Assembly: GCA_964019695.1 (NCBI GenBank)
Contig: CAXHUL010000222.1
Coordinates: 113,001 to 177,000 of the forward strand
Direction: 5' to 3'
Origin: Loripinus fragilis
Lineage: Eukaryota > Mollusca > Bivalvia > Lucinida > Lucinidae
Length of the DNA stretch: 64,000 bases
This document shows, piece by piece, positions 1 to 12,957 of the stretch. The stretch's first letter is position 1. Each line of letters begins with the position of its first letter. The notes below the pieces were generated by a model that was not told the origin of the DNA, made no database searches, and was given only the letters and a program-made list of their open reading frames with translations. Position numbers and translations under genes: made by a program.

Positions 1-848
1 TGGATGAGTTGGATACGTTGAGGATGAGTTCGATGAGTTGGATAAGTTGTACTGTAAGTTGGCTGAGTTGGATAAGTTGAGGACGAGTTCGATGAGTTGG
101 CTAAGTTGTACTGTAAGTTTGATGAGTTGGCTAAGTTGAGGATGAGTTCGATGAGTTGGATAAGTTGTACAGTAAGTTTGATGAGTTGGCTAAGTTGAGG
201 ATGAGTTCGATAAGTTTTGTAAGTTGTACTGTAAGTTCGATGAGTAAGATAAGTTGGAATGTAAGTTCGATGAGTTTGCTAAGTTGGAATGTAAGTTCGA
301 TGAGTTAGATAAGTTGGAATGTAAGTTCAATGAGTTGGATAAGTTGAGGATGAGTTCGATGAGTTGGATAAGTTGTACTGTAAGTTGGATGAGTTGGCTT
401 AGTTGGAATGTAAGTTCGATGAGTTGGATAAGTTGAGGATGAGTTGGATAAGTTGTACTGTAAGTTGGATGAGTTGGCTAAGTTGGGTAAGTTGTACTGT
501 AAGTTCGATGAGTTAGATAAATTGGCATGTAAGTTCGATGAGTTGGCTAAGTTGGAATGTAAGTTCGATGAGTTAGATAAGTTGAGGATGAGTTCGATGA
601 GTTGGATAAGTTGGACGGTAATTTGGATGAGTTGGATAAGTTGTACTGTAAGTTCAATGAGTTGGCTAAGTTAAGGATGAGTTCGATGAGTTGGCTAAGT
701 TGAGGATGAGTTCGATAAGTTGGGTAAGTTGTACTGTAAGTTCGATGAGTTAGATAAGTTGGAATGTAAGTTTGATGAGTTGGATAAGTTGAGGATGAGT
801 GATGAAGAAACAGACACGGCGGATGAGTTCGAAGACGACATGAGTTGT
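1..848 (+). repeat. 29-30 bp degenerate satellite array, forward orientation
   Basis: Head-to-tail units of 29-30 bp are built from three related blocks of 9-11 bp (gatgagttg, gataagttg, tactgtaagttc). Units alternate between a 30-bp form containing tactgtaagtt and a 29-bp form containing gaggatgagtt. The 29-bp form shifts frame, so short open stretches appear (peptide CKFDELDKL) but no long ORF. The array runs off the left edge of the window and ends near a non-repeat hairpin-free sequence at about 849. The same unit in the opposite orientation fills 4230-10810. I see no sign that it is a gene. Confidence 0.95.
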
Positions 849-1023
849 TATACATCTACATGTATTGTTCAGAGATGAATTAATTTGAATAAAATAATTG
901 AAAATAAAACAAACAAAAAATAAAACAAAAATACAAGAAATACAGCATTCAACAGTTCTAAAAGTAAAAACAAGGTGACACAATACGAGAAGTCAGTAAC
1001 ATATTTATAAAAAATATGGAATA

Positions 1024-1100
1024 TGCGGGGCTCAAACTCACATCTCAGCGTTCGGCCTCAAGTATAAGCCTTCTGTGAGTAACCAACTGCGCCACTGCGG
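1024..1100 (-). repeat. tRNA-derived SINE head (decayed)
   Basis: Read on the minus strand, this has an A-box-like TGGCGCAGTTGGTTA followed about 45 bp later by a B-box-like GAGTTTGAGCCCC. That is the layout of a pol III internal promoter in a tRNA-derived SINE. No clean cloverleaf is evident, so it is not called a tRNA gene. Confidence 0.5.
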
Positions 1101-1755
1101 ATTGTATCAATATATCGAAATAACAACAATTTAAACAACAATTTTCAATGTAAACTGGTTCCCGTTCCAGATCAACCTTTGCTTTTGAAATGGAACAATC
1201 CTATCCAAAGGTCATTGGTCTGAGGTCGCGGTATATCTATACCCGTTACAACCTCCTTTGCATCCTTATTTACTTTTTATTTTACTTTTAGCATTAACCA
1301 TGATTTTTAGTCTCACCAGAAGCCAAAATAGGAGGTAAATTTACAACATTTTCTTTAGGTTGTTTTATTAGATGAACGAAAATGTGCTTTAATATTTTAG
1401 CTTTTTTTACATTAATACTGTTACCAGCCTGAGGAAATGGCCGCCAAAATGGAAGAGAGAAAAAGATTTGGAGGTTAACAGATGGTTTTAACACTTGTTT
1501 TTTTCCTTAAATGATTTTCTTTTTTTCTTTCTTTTTAACCATTATAACTGGTAAAGTAGACCAATTAGGAAATAAAAACACATCTATAGACTAACACAGT
1601 AAGAGTATTGTCCGTCATGGATAGAGTCCAATAGAAAACAGGTGTAGCAGCTAAATACCGTTATTCATTCATTCAAGTTCATTCAGAAAAAAATAATAAG
1701 ACTGCAGGTAAACTAATTGTACGGATTTAGCGATAAATAATGATCATGGCATGTA

Positions 1756-1840
1756 AGCCTCGGTGGCTCAGTAGGTAGAGAGGCAACTGTAATAATATGC
1801 ACGTGAGCTAAGTAAAAAGATAAGGGTTCGAATGCCATTG
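1756..1840 (+). repeat. tRNA-derived SINE head (decayed)
   Basis: The plus strand reads GTGGCTCAGTAGGTAGAG (A box) and, about 50 bp on, AGGGTTCGAATGCC (B box). The anticodon region does not fold convincingly and contains AT-rich insertions, so this is a SINE head or tRNA pseudogene rather than a functional tRNA. AT-rich sequence follows. Confidence 0.5.
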
Positions 1841-2650
1841 TTTAGCATTTTAAAGGCTTATTGATATGCTCTATTTTTTATTTGTTTCCATTGTGTATTT
1901 TCTTATTCTATATATTTTCTTATTTTGTGTATTTTTCTTTATATTTTTAATATTTTATTTTTTCAATCTTTATATTTTAATTTTTTAACGAATAGTATTT
2001 TATTTCAATATATACATGATATAAAAAGTTCATAATATAATGCCAGCATAGTGAAATTTTGATCGCAATACTGAGCATCAAAGGATCAGGTGAGCATGCA
2101 GAAATACGCAAACTCACCAGAGCGTTTGCCGCTCGCATACACAACGTACTGTGTGAAAGTAGATGAAGACTCATTTTAACTTAAATTATTGCATAAAAAC
2201 CCGTGTCGCACGCTATTAACAGCCATGTTTTAACCGGCAAAACCCATGTATTAATCAGGCATTTTACGTGCTGTTGAGCGGCACGGCTTTTGTACTTTAC
2301 ATATACGCATTCTAGGCCGTCACAAAAATTGACGTCATCAACAGTAGGGTGTATAGAAATGAACGTAATTAAGTGGCGTTAGGATGACGTAAGTTTTTGC
2401 TCTGGAACAGGCTTTTTTAAAATCTACGAATCCTTCATGCTTTTGCGCGCCATTATAGTAATGCAAAAATGAGCATTTCGAAGCGTTTTCCCAAAGTTTT
2501 CGAGAGACAATATGACTTTATGCGATAATAACGACCAAACATGGTTTTCTGATACACTAACGTCTGCTAGACCCTTCGTGGGTCGTTCAAACCCTCGCCT
2601 TTAACTGGTTTTCCTGTAAAGCCTGAAATATCGACATAACCCTTTTTGTT

Positions 2651-2801
2651 CAAAGGCGGATCCACGACTCCAGGAGAGGGGATTCAGATAAATTAGGGAG
2701 GGGGTCGATTTGCAGATGATCTCTCATTTTTCTTGAATATCCATTTATTAATGATATAATCTGCTCCGAAGCCCCCTGAACCCCTTCTGGATCCGCCACT
2801 G
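2651..2801. mobile_element. Short hAT-like MITE
   Basis: Left end CAAAGGCGGATCC and right end GGATCCGCCACTG are inverted copies, bracketing 151 bp. A GGCGGATCCAG-type end is common in hAT-like elements. The same ends bracket a 1.0-kb copy at 26241-27266. No coding capacity. Confidence 0.55.
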
Positions 2802-2870
2802 TTTGTTACAGCGCTAGGTAATTCAAACTGTCCACTAAAGGAGTAAGAAAATAAAAAAAATAAAATAAAA

Positions 2871-2960
2871 CTCAGGGATTCGAACCCATCAGAAAAAAAT
2901 ACAGGTTCGAATATGATAATATCGCTACTTAACCCCTGGACCACTGGTCTGTGACACCCA
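2871..2960 (-). repeat. tRNA-derived SINE head
   Basis: Read on the minus strand: CAGTGGTCCAGGGGTTAAG (A box), then an enlarged middle, then a perfect B box GGGTTCGAATCCC. The long middle region suggests a Ser/Leu-like ancestor or a tRNA-derived SINE. Not scored as a functional tRNA because the stems do not pair cleanly. Confidence 0.5.
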
Positions 2961-4229
2961 ATGATAGCTTTAATGCATTAGTTAGGATATAACTACCAAT
3001 ATCCTCATTTGTTTGCCTGTCTAAATGCGGGATTACCTTTTATTGTCAATAGACCTTTCCGATTACAGTTATAATTAGTGACGTCACTGTACTCTAGACA
3101 AATTTTATCTCTAGTGATCTACTCGTCTGATAAAAAAATTGAAGAAAATGTTGTATATTTACTTTCAAATTTTTGTCTTAAGGATGTGTGTGAGGGGATG
3201 GGGGCAAAACCTGCTTAATGCACGTCCTTTTTACGTCTAGTGGGTAATTAGGGTCCCAATAAGACACTTATTATACGGAGTAACATAAATGGCTGATGAT
3301 AAGCTGAATAAGAGTTTCCTTTGAAACATATCTTTTCAATGAAGCATCATTATTATATTTTAGAATTGTGTAGTTTTGCCAAATTAAAAAAAATCACATT
3401 TATAGTTTTCATTTATGATAAAGGCCACGGCTAGGGAAAGCCCGTCTTTAATACTCCTATCAGGTCCGACACAAACGTACACCAGCTACAGAGGATGAAT
3501 AGAGGCAGATTCGCGATTTTGTCTACGCATAATTATGTACATGCAATGAGCAGATTTGCTTAATTTGGTAACTTGGGGATAACGTTGGTGCGGGTGTACG
3601 AGCCAGTATTTTGAAAACTACCCAAACATATACCGGTATGTGGCCTTTGAAACAATTTAACTGCTCATATATATTGCTTGTACACAATGGTTACATATAC
3701 ACATGTTGTCCTTTGGTTTTATATTCTCCTACATACAGGTATCCTCTCTGCCAAGGTTGGCAAACAAATAATAAAATTGTGTTCAATTTGTGTCTCTGAG
3801 CTAAATATATGTTGGATGTTAGAAAAGGGGGACCATTCATATGAACACGAACCAATAAAATGGGTCATTCATAATCGTTTTCTTTAAAAAAAAGGGGGTT
3901 TATTGTATACGCGACACTGCTTCAAAGGGGGTATATCGGGCATGCACACCAATACTATTACATGTATAGAGAGTTATCGCCCCCCCCCCGAGAGATTGAG
4001 GCTCATGCAGACTGAAATAAATATATCACGCACAAATATATGCTACGTTGATTTTGGGACTGCGAGTTATGATATGAGGGTCTGACTTCTGTTCTCTTGG
4101 AGGGGGGGGGGGGGGGGGGGGCTAACTACCTATTATATGACATGGTCCGGATGTGCGGCTCGAACAGCCCCTTTTTCCAGAGCTGCCAACTCTACGAATT
4201 TTCAACTAACTCTACTCCTCTAAATTCGC
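2961..4229. other. Gene-free spacer, right part
   Basis: No recognisable coding sequence. It contains a second TGACGTCA palindrome (3079-3086), a C run near 3981-3990 and a 20-bp G run at 4102-4121, just before the satellite restarts. Short open frames at 3611-4085 have no domain features and overlap one another. Confidence 0.6.
4102..4121. repeat. Poly(G) tract, 20 bp
   Basis: Uninterrupted G run, one of several long G or C runs in the window (others at 52181-52201, 57683-57705, 58210-58224, 59189-59212). Length may be uncertain because of sequencing or assembly. Confidence 0.9.
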
Positions 4230-7200
4230 TTCAATTCATCTAAATCACCAAGCTTACAGCCCAATTTAGCCAATTCATCGAACACACAGCTGACGCTAGC
4301 CAACTCATTGAACTCATCCTCAACTTATCCAACTCATCGTACTTACGGTCCAACTTATCCAACTCATCGAACTTACAGTACAACTTATCCAACTCATCGA
4401 ACTCATCCTCAACTTATCCAACTCATCCAACTTACAGCCGAACTTAGCCAACTCATTGAACTTACAGTACAACTTATCCAACTCATCGAACTTACAGTAC
4501 AACTTACCCATATTATCGAACTCATCCTCAACTTAGCCAACTCATCGAACTTAAAGTACAACTTAGCCAACTCATCCAACTTACAGTACAACTTACCCAA
4601 CTTATCGAACTCATCCTCAACTCAGCCAACTCATCGAATTTACAGTACAAATTAGCCAACTCATCAAACTTACAGTACAACTTATCCAACTCATCGAACT
4701 CATCCTCAACTTAGCCAACTCATCGAACTTACAGTACAACTTATCCAACTCATCGAACTCATCCTCAACTTATCAAACTCATCGAACTTACTGTCCAACT
4801 TATCCAACCTACAGTCCAACTTATCCAACTCATCGAATTCATCCTCAACTTATCCAACTCAACGAACTTACGTTCCAACTTAGCCAACTCATCGAACTTA
4901 TTCTCAACTTATCCAACTCATCACACTTACCTTCGAACTTATCCAACTCATCGAACTCATCCTCAACTTATCCAACTCATCCAACTTACAGTCCAACTTA
5001 TCCAACTCATCGAACTCATCCACAACTTAGCCAACTCATCCAACTTACAGACCAACTTAGCCAACTCATCGAACTTATTCTCAACTTATCCAACTCATCC
5101 AACTTACAGTCCAACTTAGCCAACTCATCGAACTTACAGTCCAACGTATCCAACTCATCCAACTTACCTTCCAACTTATCCAACTCATCGAACTCATCCT
5201 CAACTTATCCAACTCATCGAACTCATCCTCAACTTATCCAACTCATCAAACTAACAGTACAACTTATCCAACTCATCCAACTTACCTTCAAACTGATCCA
5301 ACTCATCGAAATCATCCTCAACTTATTCAACTCATCCAACTCATCCTCAACTTATCCAACTCATCGAACTTACAGAACAACTTAGTCAACTCATCCAACT
5401 TACAGTACAACTTATCCAACTCATCGAACTCATCCTCAACTTATCCAGCTCATCAAACTTACAGTCCAACTTACCCAGCTCATCGAACTCATCCTCAACT
5501 TAGCCAACTCATCGAACTTACGGTACAACTTAGCCAACTCATCGAACTTACATTCCAACTTAGCCAACTCATCGAACTTACAGTACAACTTAGCCAAATC
5601 ATCCAACTTACAACTTATCCAACTCATCGAACTCATCCTCAACTTAGCCAACTAATCGAACTTACAGTTCAACTTATCCAACTCATCGAACTCATCCTCA
5701 ACTTATCCAACTCATCGAACTTACTGTCCAACTTATCCAACTCATCCAACTTACAGTCCAACTTATCCAACTCATCGAATTCATCCTCAACTTATCCAAC
5801 TCATCGAACTTATCCTCAACTTATACAACTCATCCAACTTACAGTACAACTTATCCAACTCATCCAACTTATAGTCCAACTTATCCAACTCATCGAACTT
5901 ACAGTACAACTTATCCAACTCATCCAACTTACCGTCCAACTTATCCAACTCATCGAACTCATCCTCAACTTAGCCAACTCATCGAACTTACAGTACAACT
6001 TATCTTATTCATCGAACTTACAGTACAACTTACCCAACTTATCGAACTCATCCTCAACTTAGCCAACTCATCGAACTTACAGTACAACTTAGCCAACTCA
6101 TCCAACTTACAGTACAACTTATCCAACTCATCGAACTCATCCTCAACTTAGCCAACTCATCGAACTTACTTTCCAACTTAGCCAACTCATCCAACTTACT
6201 GTACAACTTATTCAACTCATCGAACTCATCCTCAACTTAGCCAACTCATCAAACTTACAGTACAACTTACCCAACTTATTGAACTCATCCTCAACTTATC
6301 CAACTCATCCAACTTACCATCCAACTTATCCAACTCATCGAACTCATCCTCAACTTATCCAACTCATCCAACTTACCGTCCAACTTATCCAACTCATCGA
6401 ACTCATCCTCAATTTAGCCAACTCATCGAGATTACAGTACACCTTATCCAACTAATCAAACTTACAGTACAACTAACCCAACTCATCGAACTCATCCTCA
6501 ACTTAGCCAACTCATCGAACTTACGGTACAACTTAGCCAACTCATCGAACTTACATTCCAACTTAGCCAACTCATCAAACTTACAGTACAACTTACCCAA
6601 CTTATCGAACTCATCCTGAACTTAGCCAACTCATCGAACTTACAGTACAACTTAGCCAACTCATCGAACTTACAGTACAACTTATCCAACTCATCGAACT
6701 CATCCTCAAATTAGCCAACTCATCGAACTTACAGTTCAACTTATCCAACTCATCGAACTCATCCTCAACTTATCCAACTCATCGAACTTACTGTCCAACT
6801 TATCCAACTCATCCAACTTACAGTCCAACTTAACCAACTCATCGAATTCATCCTCAACTTATCCAACTCATCGAACTTATCCTCAACTTATCCAACTCAT
6901 CCAACTTACAGTACAACTTATCCAACTCATCCAACTTATAGTCCAACTTATCCAACTCATCGAACTTACAGTACAACTTATCCAACTCATCCAACTTACC
7001 GTCCAACTTATCCAACTCATCGAACTCATCCTCAACTTAGCCAACTCATCGAACTTACAGTACAACTTATCTTACTCATCGAACTTACAGTACAACTTAC
7101 CCAACTTATCGAACTCATCCTCAACTTAGCCAACTCATCGAACTTACAGAAGAACTTAGCCAACTCATCCAACTTACAGTACAACTTATCCAACTCATCG

Positions 7201-10200
7201 AACTCATCCTCAACTTAGCCAACTCATCAAACTTACTTTCCAACTTAGCCAACTCATCCAACTTACTGTACAACTTATTCAACTCATCGAACTCATCCTC
7301 AACTTAGCCAACTCATCAAACTTACGGTACAACTTACCCAACTTATTGAACTCATCCTCAACTTATCCAACTCATCCAAGTTACAGTACAACTTATCCAA
7401 CTCATCGAACTCATCCTCAACTTATCCAATTCATCCAACTTACCGTCCAACTTATAAAATTCATCGAACTCATCCTCAATTTAGCCAACTCATCGAGATT
7501 ACAGTACACCTTATCAAACTCATCCAACTTACAGTACAACTAACCCAACTCATCGAACTCATCCTCAACTTAGCAAACTCATCGAACTTACAGTACAACT
7601 TAGCCAACCCATCCAACTTACAGTACAACTTATCCAACTCTTCGAACTCATCCTCAACTTATCCAACTCATCGAACTTACATTTCAACTTAGCCAACTCA
7701 TCGAACTTACAGTACAATTTATCCAACTCATCGAACTATTTATCAACTTAGCCAACTCATCGAACCTACAGCCAACTTATCCAACTCATCGAACTCATCC
7801 TCAACTTATCCAACTCATCCAACTTACAGTCCAACTTATCCAACTCATCGAACTCATCCTCAACTTAGCCAACTCATCCAACTTACAGACCAACTTAGCC
7901 AACTCATCAAACTTACAGTCAACTTAGCCAACTTATCGACCTTATTCTCAACTTATCCAACTCATCCAACTTACAGTCCAACTTATCGAACTTACAGTCC
8001 AACTTATCCAACTCATCCAACTTACCTTCAAACTGATCCAACTCATCGAACTCATCCTCAACTTATCCAGCTCATCGAACTCATCCTCAACTTATCCAGC
8101 TCATCGAACTTACAGTACAACTTAGTCAACTCATCCAACTTACAGTACAACTTATCCAGCTCATCCTCAACTTATCCAACTCATCCAACTTACAGTCCAA
8201 CTTACCCAACTCATCCAACTCATCCTCAACTTAGCCAACTCATCGAACTTACATTCCAACTTATCTAACTCATCGAACTTACAGTACAACTTACCTAACT
8301 TATCGAACTCATCATCAACTAAGCCAACTCATCGAACTTACAGTACACCTTATCCAACTCATTAAACTTACAGTACAACTTAGCCAACTCATCCAACTTA
8401 CAGTACAACTAACCCAACTCATCGAACTCATCCTCAACTTAGCCAACTCATCGAACTTACAGTACAACTTATCCAACTCATCGAACTTACAGTACAACTT
8501 ATCCAACTCATCGAACTTACATTCCAACTTAGCCAACTCATAGAACTTACAGTACAACTTATCCGACTCATCGAACTCATCCTCAACTTAGCCAACTCAT
8601 CGAACCGACAGTCCAACTTATCCAACTCATCGAACTCATCCTCAACTTAGCCAACTCATCCAACTTACAAACCAACTTAGCCAACTCATCGAACTTACAG
8701 TACAACTTAGCCAACTCATCGAACTTATTCTCAACTTATCCAACTCATCCAACTTACAGTCCAACTAACTCATCGAACTTACAGTCCAACTTATCCAACT
8801 CATCCAACTTGCCTTCCAACTTATCCAACTCATCGAACTCATCCTCAACTTATCCAACTCGTCCAACTCATCCTCAACTTATCCAACTCATCGAACTTAC
8901 AGTACAACTTATCCAACTCATCCAACTTACCTTCCAACTTATCCAACTCATCGAACTCATCCTCAACTTATCCAACTCATCGAACTCATCCTCAACTTAT
9001 CCAACTCACCGAACTTACAGTACAACTTAGTCAACTCATCCAACTTACAGTACAACTTATCAAACTCATCGAACTCATCCTCAACTTATCCAACTCTTCC
9101 AACTTACAGTCCAACTTACCCAACTCATCGAACTCATCCTCAACTTAGCCAACTCATCGAACTTACGGTACAACTTAGCCAACTCATCGAACTTACATTC
9201 CAACTTATATAACTCATCGAACTTACAGTACAACGTACCCAACTTATCGAACTCATCCTCAACTAAGCCAACTCATCGAACTTACAGTACAACTTAGCCA
9301 ACTCATCCAACTTACAGTACAACTTATCCAACTCATCGAATTCATCTTCAACTTAGCCAACTCATCGAACTTACAGTACAACTTATCCAACTCATCGAAC
9401 TCATCCTTAACTTATCCAACTCATCGAACTTACTGTCCAACTTATCCAACTCATCCAACTTACAGTCCAACTTATCCAACTCATCGAATTCATCCTCAAC
9501 TTATCCAACTCATCGAACTCATCCTCAACTTATCCAACTCATCCAACTTACAGTACAACTTATCCAACTCATCCAACTTACAGTCCAACTTATCCAACTC
9601 ATCGAACTTACAGTACAACTTATCCAACTCATCCAACTTACCGTCCAACTTATCCAACTCATCGAACTCATCCTCAACTTATCCAACTTATCCAACTTAC
9701 ATTCCAACTTAGCCAACTCATCGAACTTACATTCCAACTTATCTAACTCATCGAACTTACAGTACAACTTACCCAACTTATCGAACTCATCCTCAACTTA
9801 GCCAACTCATCGAACTTACAGTACAACTTATCCATTTCATCCTCAACTTATCCAACTCATCGAACTTACATTCCAACTTAGCCAACTCATCCAACTTACA
9901 GTACAACTTATCCAACTCATCGAACACATCCTCAACTTAGCCAACTCATCAAAGTTAAAGTTCAACTTAGCCAACTCATCGAACTCATCCTCAACTTATC
10001 CAACTCATCCAACTTACCTTCCAACTTATCCAACTCATCGAACTCATCCTCAACTTATCCAACTCATCCAACTTACCGTCCAACTTATCCAACTCATCGA
10101 ATTCATCCTCAACTTAGCCAACTCATCGAACTTACAGTACAACTTATCCAACTCATCAAACTTACAGTACAACTTAGCCAACTCATCCAACTTACAGTAC

Positions 10201-10810
10201 AACTTACCCAACTCATCGAACTTATCCTCAACTTAGCCAACTCATCGAACTTACAGTACAACTTAGCCAACTCATCCAACTTACAGTACAACTTATCCAA
10301 CTCATCGAACTCATCCTCAACTTATCCAACTCTTCGAACTTACATTCCAACTTAGCCAACTCATCGAACTTACAGTACACTTTATCCAACGCATCGAACT
10401 CATCCTCAACTTAGCCAACTCATCGAACCTACAGTCCAATTTATCCAACTCATCGAACTTATCCTCAACTTATCCAGCTCATCGAACTTGCAGTCCAACT
10501 TACAGTTCAACTTATCCAACTCATCGAACTCATCCTCAACTTATCCAACTCATCGAACTTACATTTCAACTTAGCCAACTCATCGAACTTACAGTCCAAC
10601 TTAGCGAACTCATCGAACTCATCCTCAACTTATCCAACTCATCCAACTTACCCAACTCATCAAACAGCTCAACTTATCCAACTCATCGAACTCATTCTCA
10701 ACTTATCCAACTCATCGAACTTACCCAACTCATCCAACTTATCGAACTTATCTTTTAACTTATCGAACTCAGCTTGCTTAGCTTACTCAACTCATCGAAC
10801 TTAGCTTGCA
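4230..10810 (-). repeat. 29-30 bp satellite array, inverted, about 6.6 kb
   Basis: Same satellite as at 1-848 but in reverse orientation: units of caacttatcc, aactcatcga, acttacagta. Nearly every unit keeps ACTTAC, which is GTAAGT on the minus strand. A higher-order repeat of about 1067 bp is visible: the block at 5816-5998 is repeated almost unchanged at 6883-7065, and a related block occurs at 9525-9776. Short open frames on both strands (for example 9525-9776 minus, 4308-4655 plus) follow from the unit lacking stops in some phases. They change frame at each 29-bp unit and are not genes. Confidence 0.95.
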
Positions 10811-10847
10811 TCTTGCTGCATATAATGGTCCAATGTTGTACTCATGA

Positions 10848-11006
10848 CCAACTCATCCTAACATATGCGCAGCTATTATAACTTACCGAACTTAGCTCAG
10901 CCATTGAAGCATCTGGACACATATCACCAACTCATCCTAACATATGCGCAGCTATTATAACTTACCGAACTTAGCTCAGCCATTGAAGCATCTGGATACA
11001 TATCAT
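10848..11006. repeat. 79-bp tandem duplication
   Basis: A segment starting ccaactcatcctaacatatg is present twice in tandem (10848-10926 and 10927-11006) with only about one or two differences. It is made of satellite-like blocks mixed with new sequence and marks the edge of the array. Confidence 0.85.
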
Positions 11007-11107
11007 TGTATAAAGACCCAACTTACCAAACTCATCTGCTATAATGGACAGCTCTGGCAACTTACTCAACTTAGAACTTAGAATATAGGGACCTATCATA
11101 TGTATGT
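11007..11107. repeat. Direct repeat, left copy, flanking the (TA)n zone
   Basis: The sequence containing ataatggacagct, ggcaacttact and cttagaactta, ending in catatgtatgt, reappears at about 11573-11672. The two copies bracket the (TA)n tract and a short inverted stretch of satellite, as if that block had been inserted or expanded inside a duplicated segment. Confidence 0.75.
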
Positions 11108-11115
11108 TTGTTGTA

Positions 11116-11255
<140 letters not shown>

Positions 11256-11285
11256 TTTATAAATATACTGACCACTGAATTATAG

Positions 11286-11460
11286 TTCAACTTATCCAAC
11301 TCAACTTAGGTAAGTTAAGTAGCATAAGTTGTAAGCTGAGCTGGATGAGTTGAGTAAGCTGAGCTGAGTGGTATAGGTATCTTGTCCAGAAAAAGTGGCG
11401 AAAATTGCTTATTTTGCTCAGCTTGATGAGTTGAGTAAGCTGAGCTGAGTTGTAAGTCAT
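11286..11460 (+). repeat. Satellite-derived sequence in forward orientation
   Basis: After the TA tract the satellite blocks turn round: ggatgagttgagtaagctgagctgag occurs twice (near 11341 and 11428). The inverted counterpart lies at 10760-10810, so the TA tract sits near the centre of an imperfect large palindrome. Confidence 0.65.
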
Positions 11461-11572
11461 ATGAAAGAAATAAAAGGGGTGGAGGGAGGGTAAACACACA
11501 GTGTATCATATTATATACATGTAGCTATTGTAACTCATCGAACTTAGCTCAGGGCTCTCTTGTAACGTTGCC

Positions 11573-11672
11573 GTTGTTTAAAGGCCTAACTTACCGAACT
11601 CATCTGTTATAATGGACAGCTATGGCAACTTACTTAACTTAGAACTTAAAATCGGGACCTTCCATATGTATG
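11573..11672. repeat. Direct repeat, right copy
   Basis: Second copy of the 11007-11107 sequence, with a handful of substitutions. It again ends in catatgtatgt. Confidence 0.75.
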
Positions 11673-11776
11673 TGATATCTCAATAGAATATATGTACAGT
11701 CTAATCATTTCAGTCATTTTTGTCCCGAAATTATTTGGTCTATAGAAATACATGGGGACTCCTGTGGGCTACGTAC

Positions 11777-11915
11777 TTCATAGTCCGTGTCCCGAAATTT
11801 ACTGTCTACGTTTAATAGATGAATATTGTGAAAATTATGCTGAGATACTTTGTGTCATAGTATATTGCATAGGCATGTGCCTGAGACAGAATTCGGGACA
11901 GGGAGTATGAAGTAC
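11777..11915. mobile_element. Inverted-repeat element, about 140 bp
   Basis: The left arm contains acttcatagtccgtgtcccg and the right arm cgggacagggagtatgaagt, which are reverse complements with a few mismatches; the loop is about 70 bp. Probably a small MITE. No coding sequence. Confidence 0.55.
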
Positions 11916-12309
11916 CTGCCCTTTTTTCTGACATTCTTTCTGATTTTAAAACCCGTTTTGGGCTTTAATCCCGAAAAATTGTGGGAACGTTTGCCACAAT
12001 GTTACGTTTCTTGACGTCATGTCAACATCTTTTCCGTCTCTGGTTCCATGCTTGCAATTTACTTAACGTAACGTCGCCGCAAAAGCAGGTAACCGACGTT
12101 AGCCTCGTTTAAAAGGATAGTGATATGGATTCAGAAAACCTCAGTTCGTTGATCCGGCTTTCTGTATCAGATGGTCAGAAAACAGACAGTTCTAAAGTCG
12201 TATCAGTTATAGGTATATAATAAATACAAATCTCATCAAAATTCTTTGACTGGTGTGTATGGGGGTAATTAGTTACACAATCTACCCTTATAGATTTGTG
12301 AATATACAA

Positions 12310-12445
12310 CCAATTTATTTGACTCAAAATTGTTTAGACGATTTGTAGGCATTCCAATGGGTTCTAACTGCGCTGCTCTTGATGCTGATCAGTTTCAATT
12401 TCGTAATCAATTAGCGGGGGCTTTATGTTGTCCTTATCAGAAATG
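12310..12445 (+). pseudogene. Reverse-transcriptase fragment (GIPMGSNC motif)
   Basis: The plus strand encodes FDSKLFRRFVGIPMGSNCAA followed by LDADQF and stops at 12443-12445. This matches the catalytic-core region (GIPMGTNCAPLLADLF) of a reverse transcriptase that is widespread in invertebrate genomes. The downstream part of the same kind of RT (the FLDLHL region) is found at 38428-39116. This piece is cut off about 10 bp before the hairpin MITE at 12455. Dead relic; exact clade not assigned. Confidence 0.6.
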
Positions 12446-12454
12446 AATCAATAT

Positions 12455-12957
12455 ACAACCATGCAACTACCAGCTGAGCAAAAGCATAGTTCATTAAATC
12501 AAATTTGGTGATATAGCTGTCATGTAAATATAAACAATTTGCCATATACCGACAGGTATTTTAATACTGATAGGCAGATTGAGATTTTTAAAAGAGGAAA
12601 GCCAATGGACAGGATACTTGTTAAGCGTATATTTCAAAATAGGTTTCCTTAATTTCAGTAACAAATGCTGTTGGTACACATTGGAATGGGCTCTATGAGG
12701 CGATTCCAATGTGTACTTACAACATATGTCTTTTCAATAAATGAGTTTTCACCATCAGCTTTTTTGTAAAAAATTCTCAACCACATTTTTATTCATAGAA
12801 ATGAGCATATAGAATGAACAACTTTTCATGTAGTTTGTCATACACCTGGATGACAATAATACACTGTCTATTTTATGCTTCTGTCAGCTTATCTTGAGAT
12901 GTTTTATGGGATTTTATCGCTAAATTGCTAGTTGCGTGGTTGTATATGTGTTTTCAA
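12455..12957 (+). mobile_element. MITE family H1, copy 1 (central-hairpin type)
   Basis: H1 is about 480-500 bp, starts near TTACAACCATGCAACTACCA and ends near TGGTTGCCTGGTTGTAA, so its ends are inverted copies of about 28 bp. The middle carries a palindrome built on ttggaattgcc/ggcaattccaa flanked by gttgtaggtac/gtacctacaac. In this copy the palindrome is near 12670-12725 and mismatched. Open frames over it are artefacts. Confidence 0.85.

Larger units (their letters stand above)
849..2650. other. Gene-free spacer between the two satellite arrays, left part
   Basis: AT-rich sequence with no coding signal beyond short open frames. It holds two tRNA-like SINE heads (listed separately), homopolymer T runs near 1900-1980, and one full cAMP-response-element-like palindrome TGACGTCA at 2330-2337. 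The palindrome could be chance; no promoter elements are visible beside it. Confidence 0.6.

Noticed and set aside
1756..1840. Functional tRNA gene
   Set aside because: A and B boxes are present but the stems do not pair; treated as SINE head.
1..10810. CRISPR array
   Set aside because: Units are contiguous with no unique spacers, and the context is eukaryotic.
12125..12220. Short frame MDSENLSSLIRL with a donor-like AG|GTATAT at its end
   Set aside because: Only 31 codons, no partner exon found, and close to RT debris; could be a first exon but not supportable.
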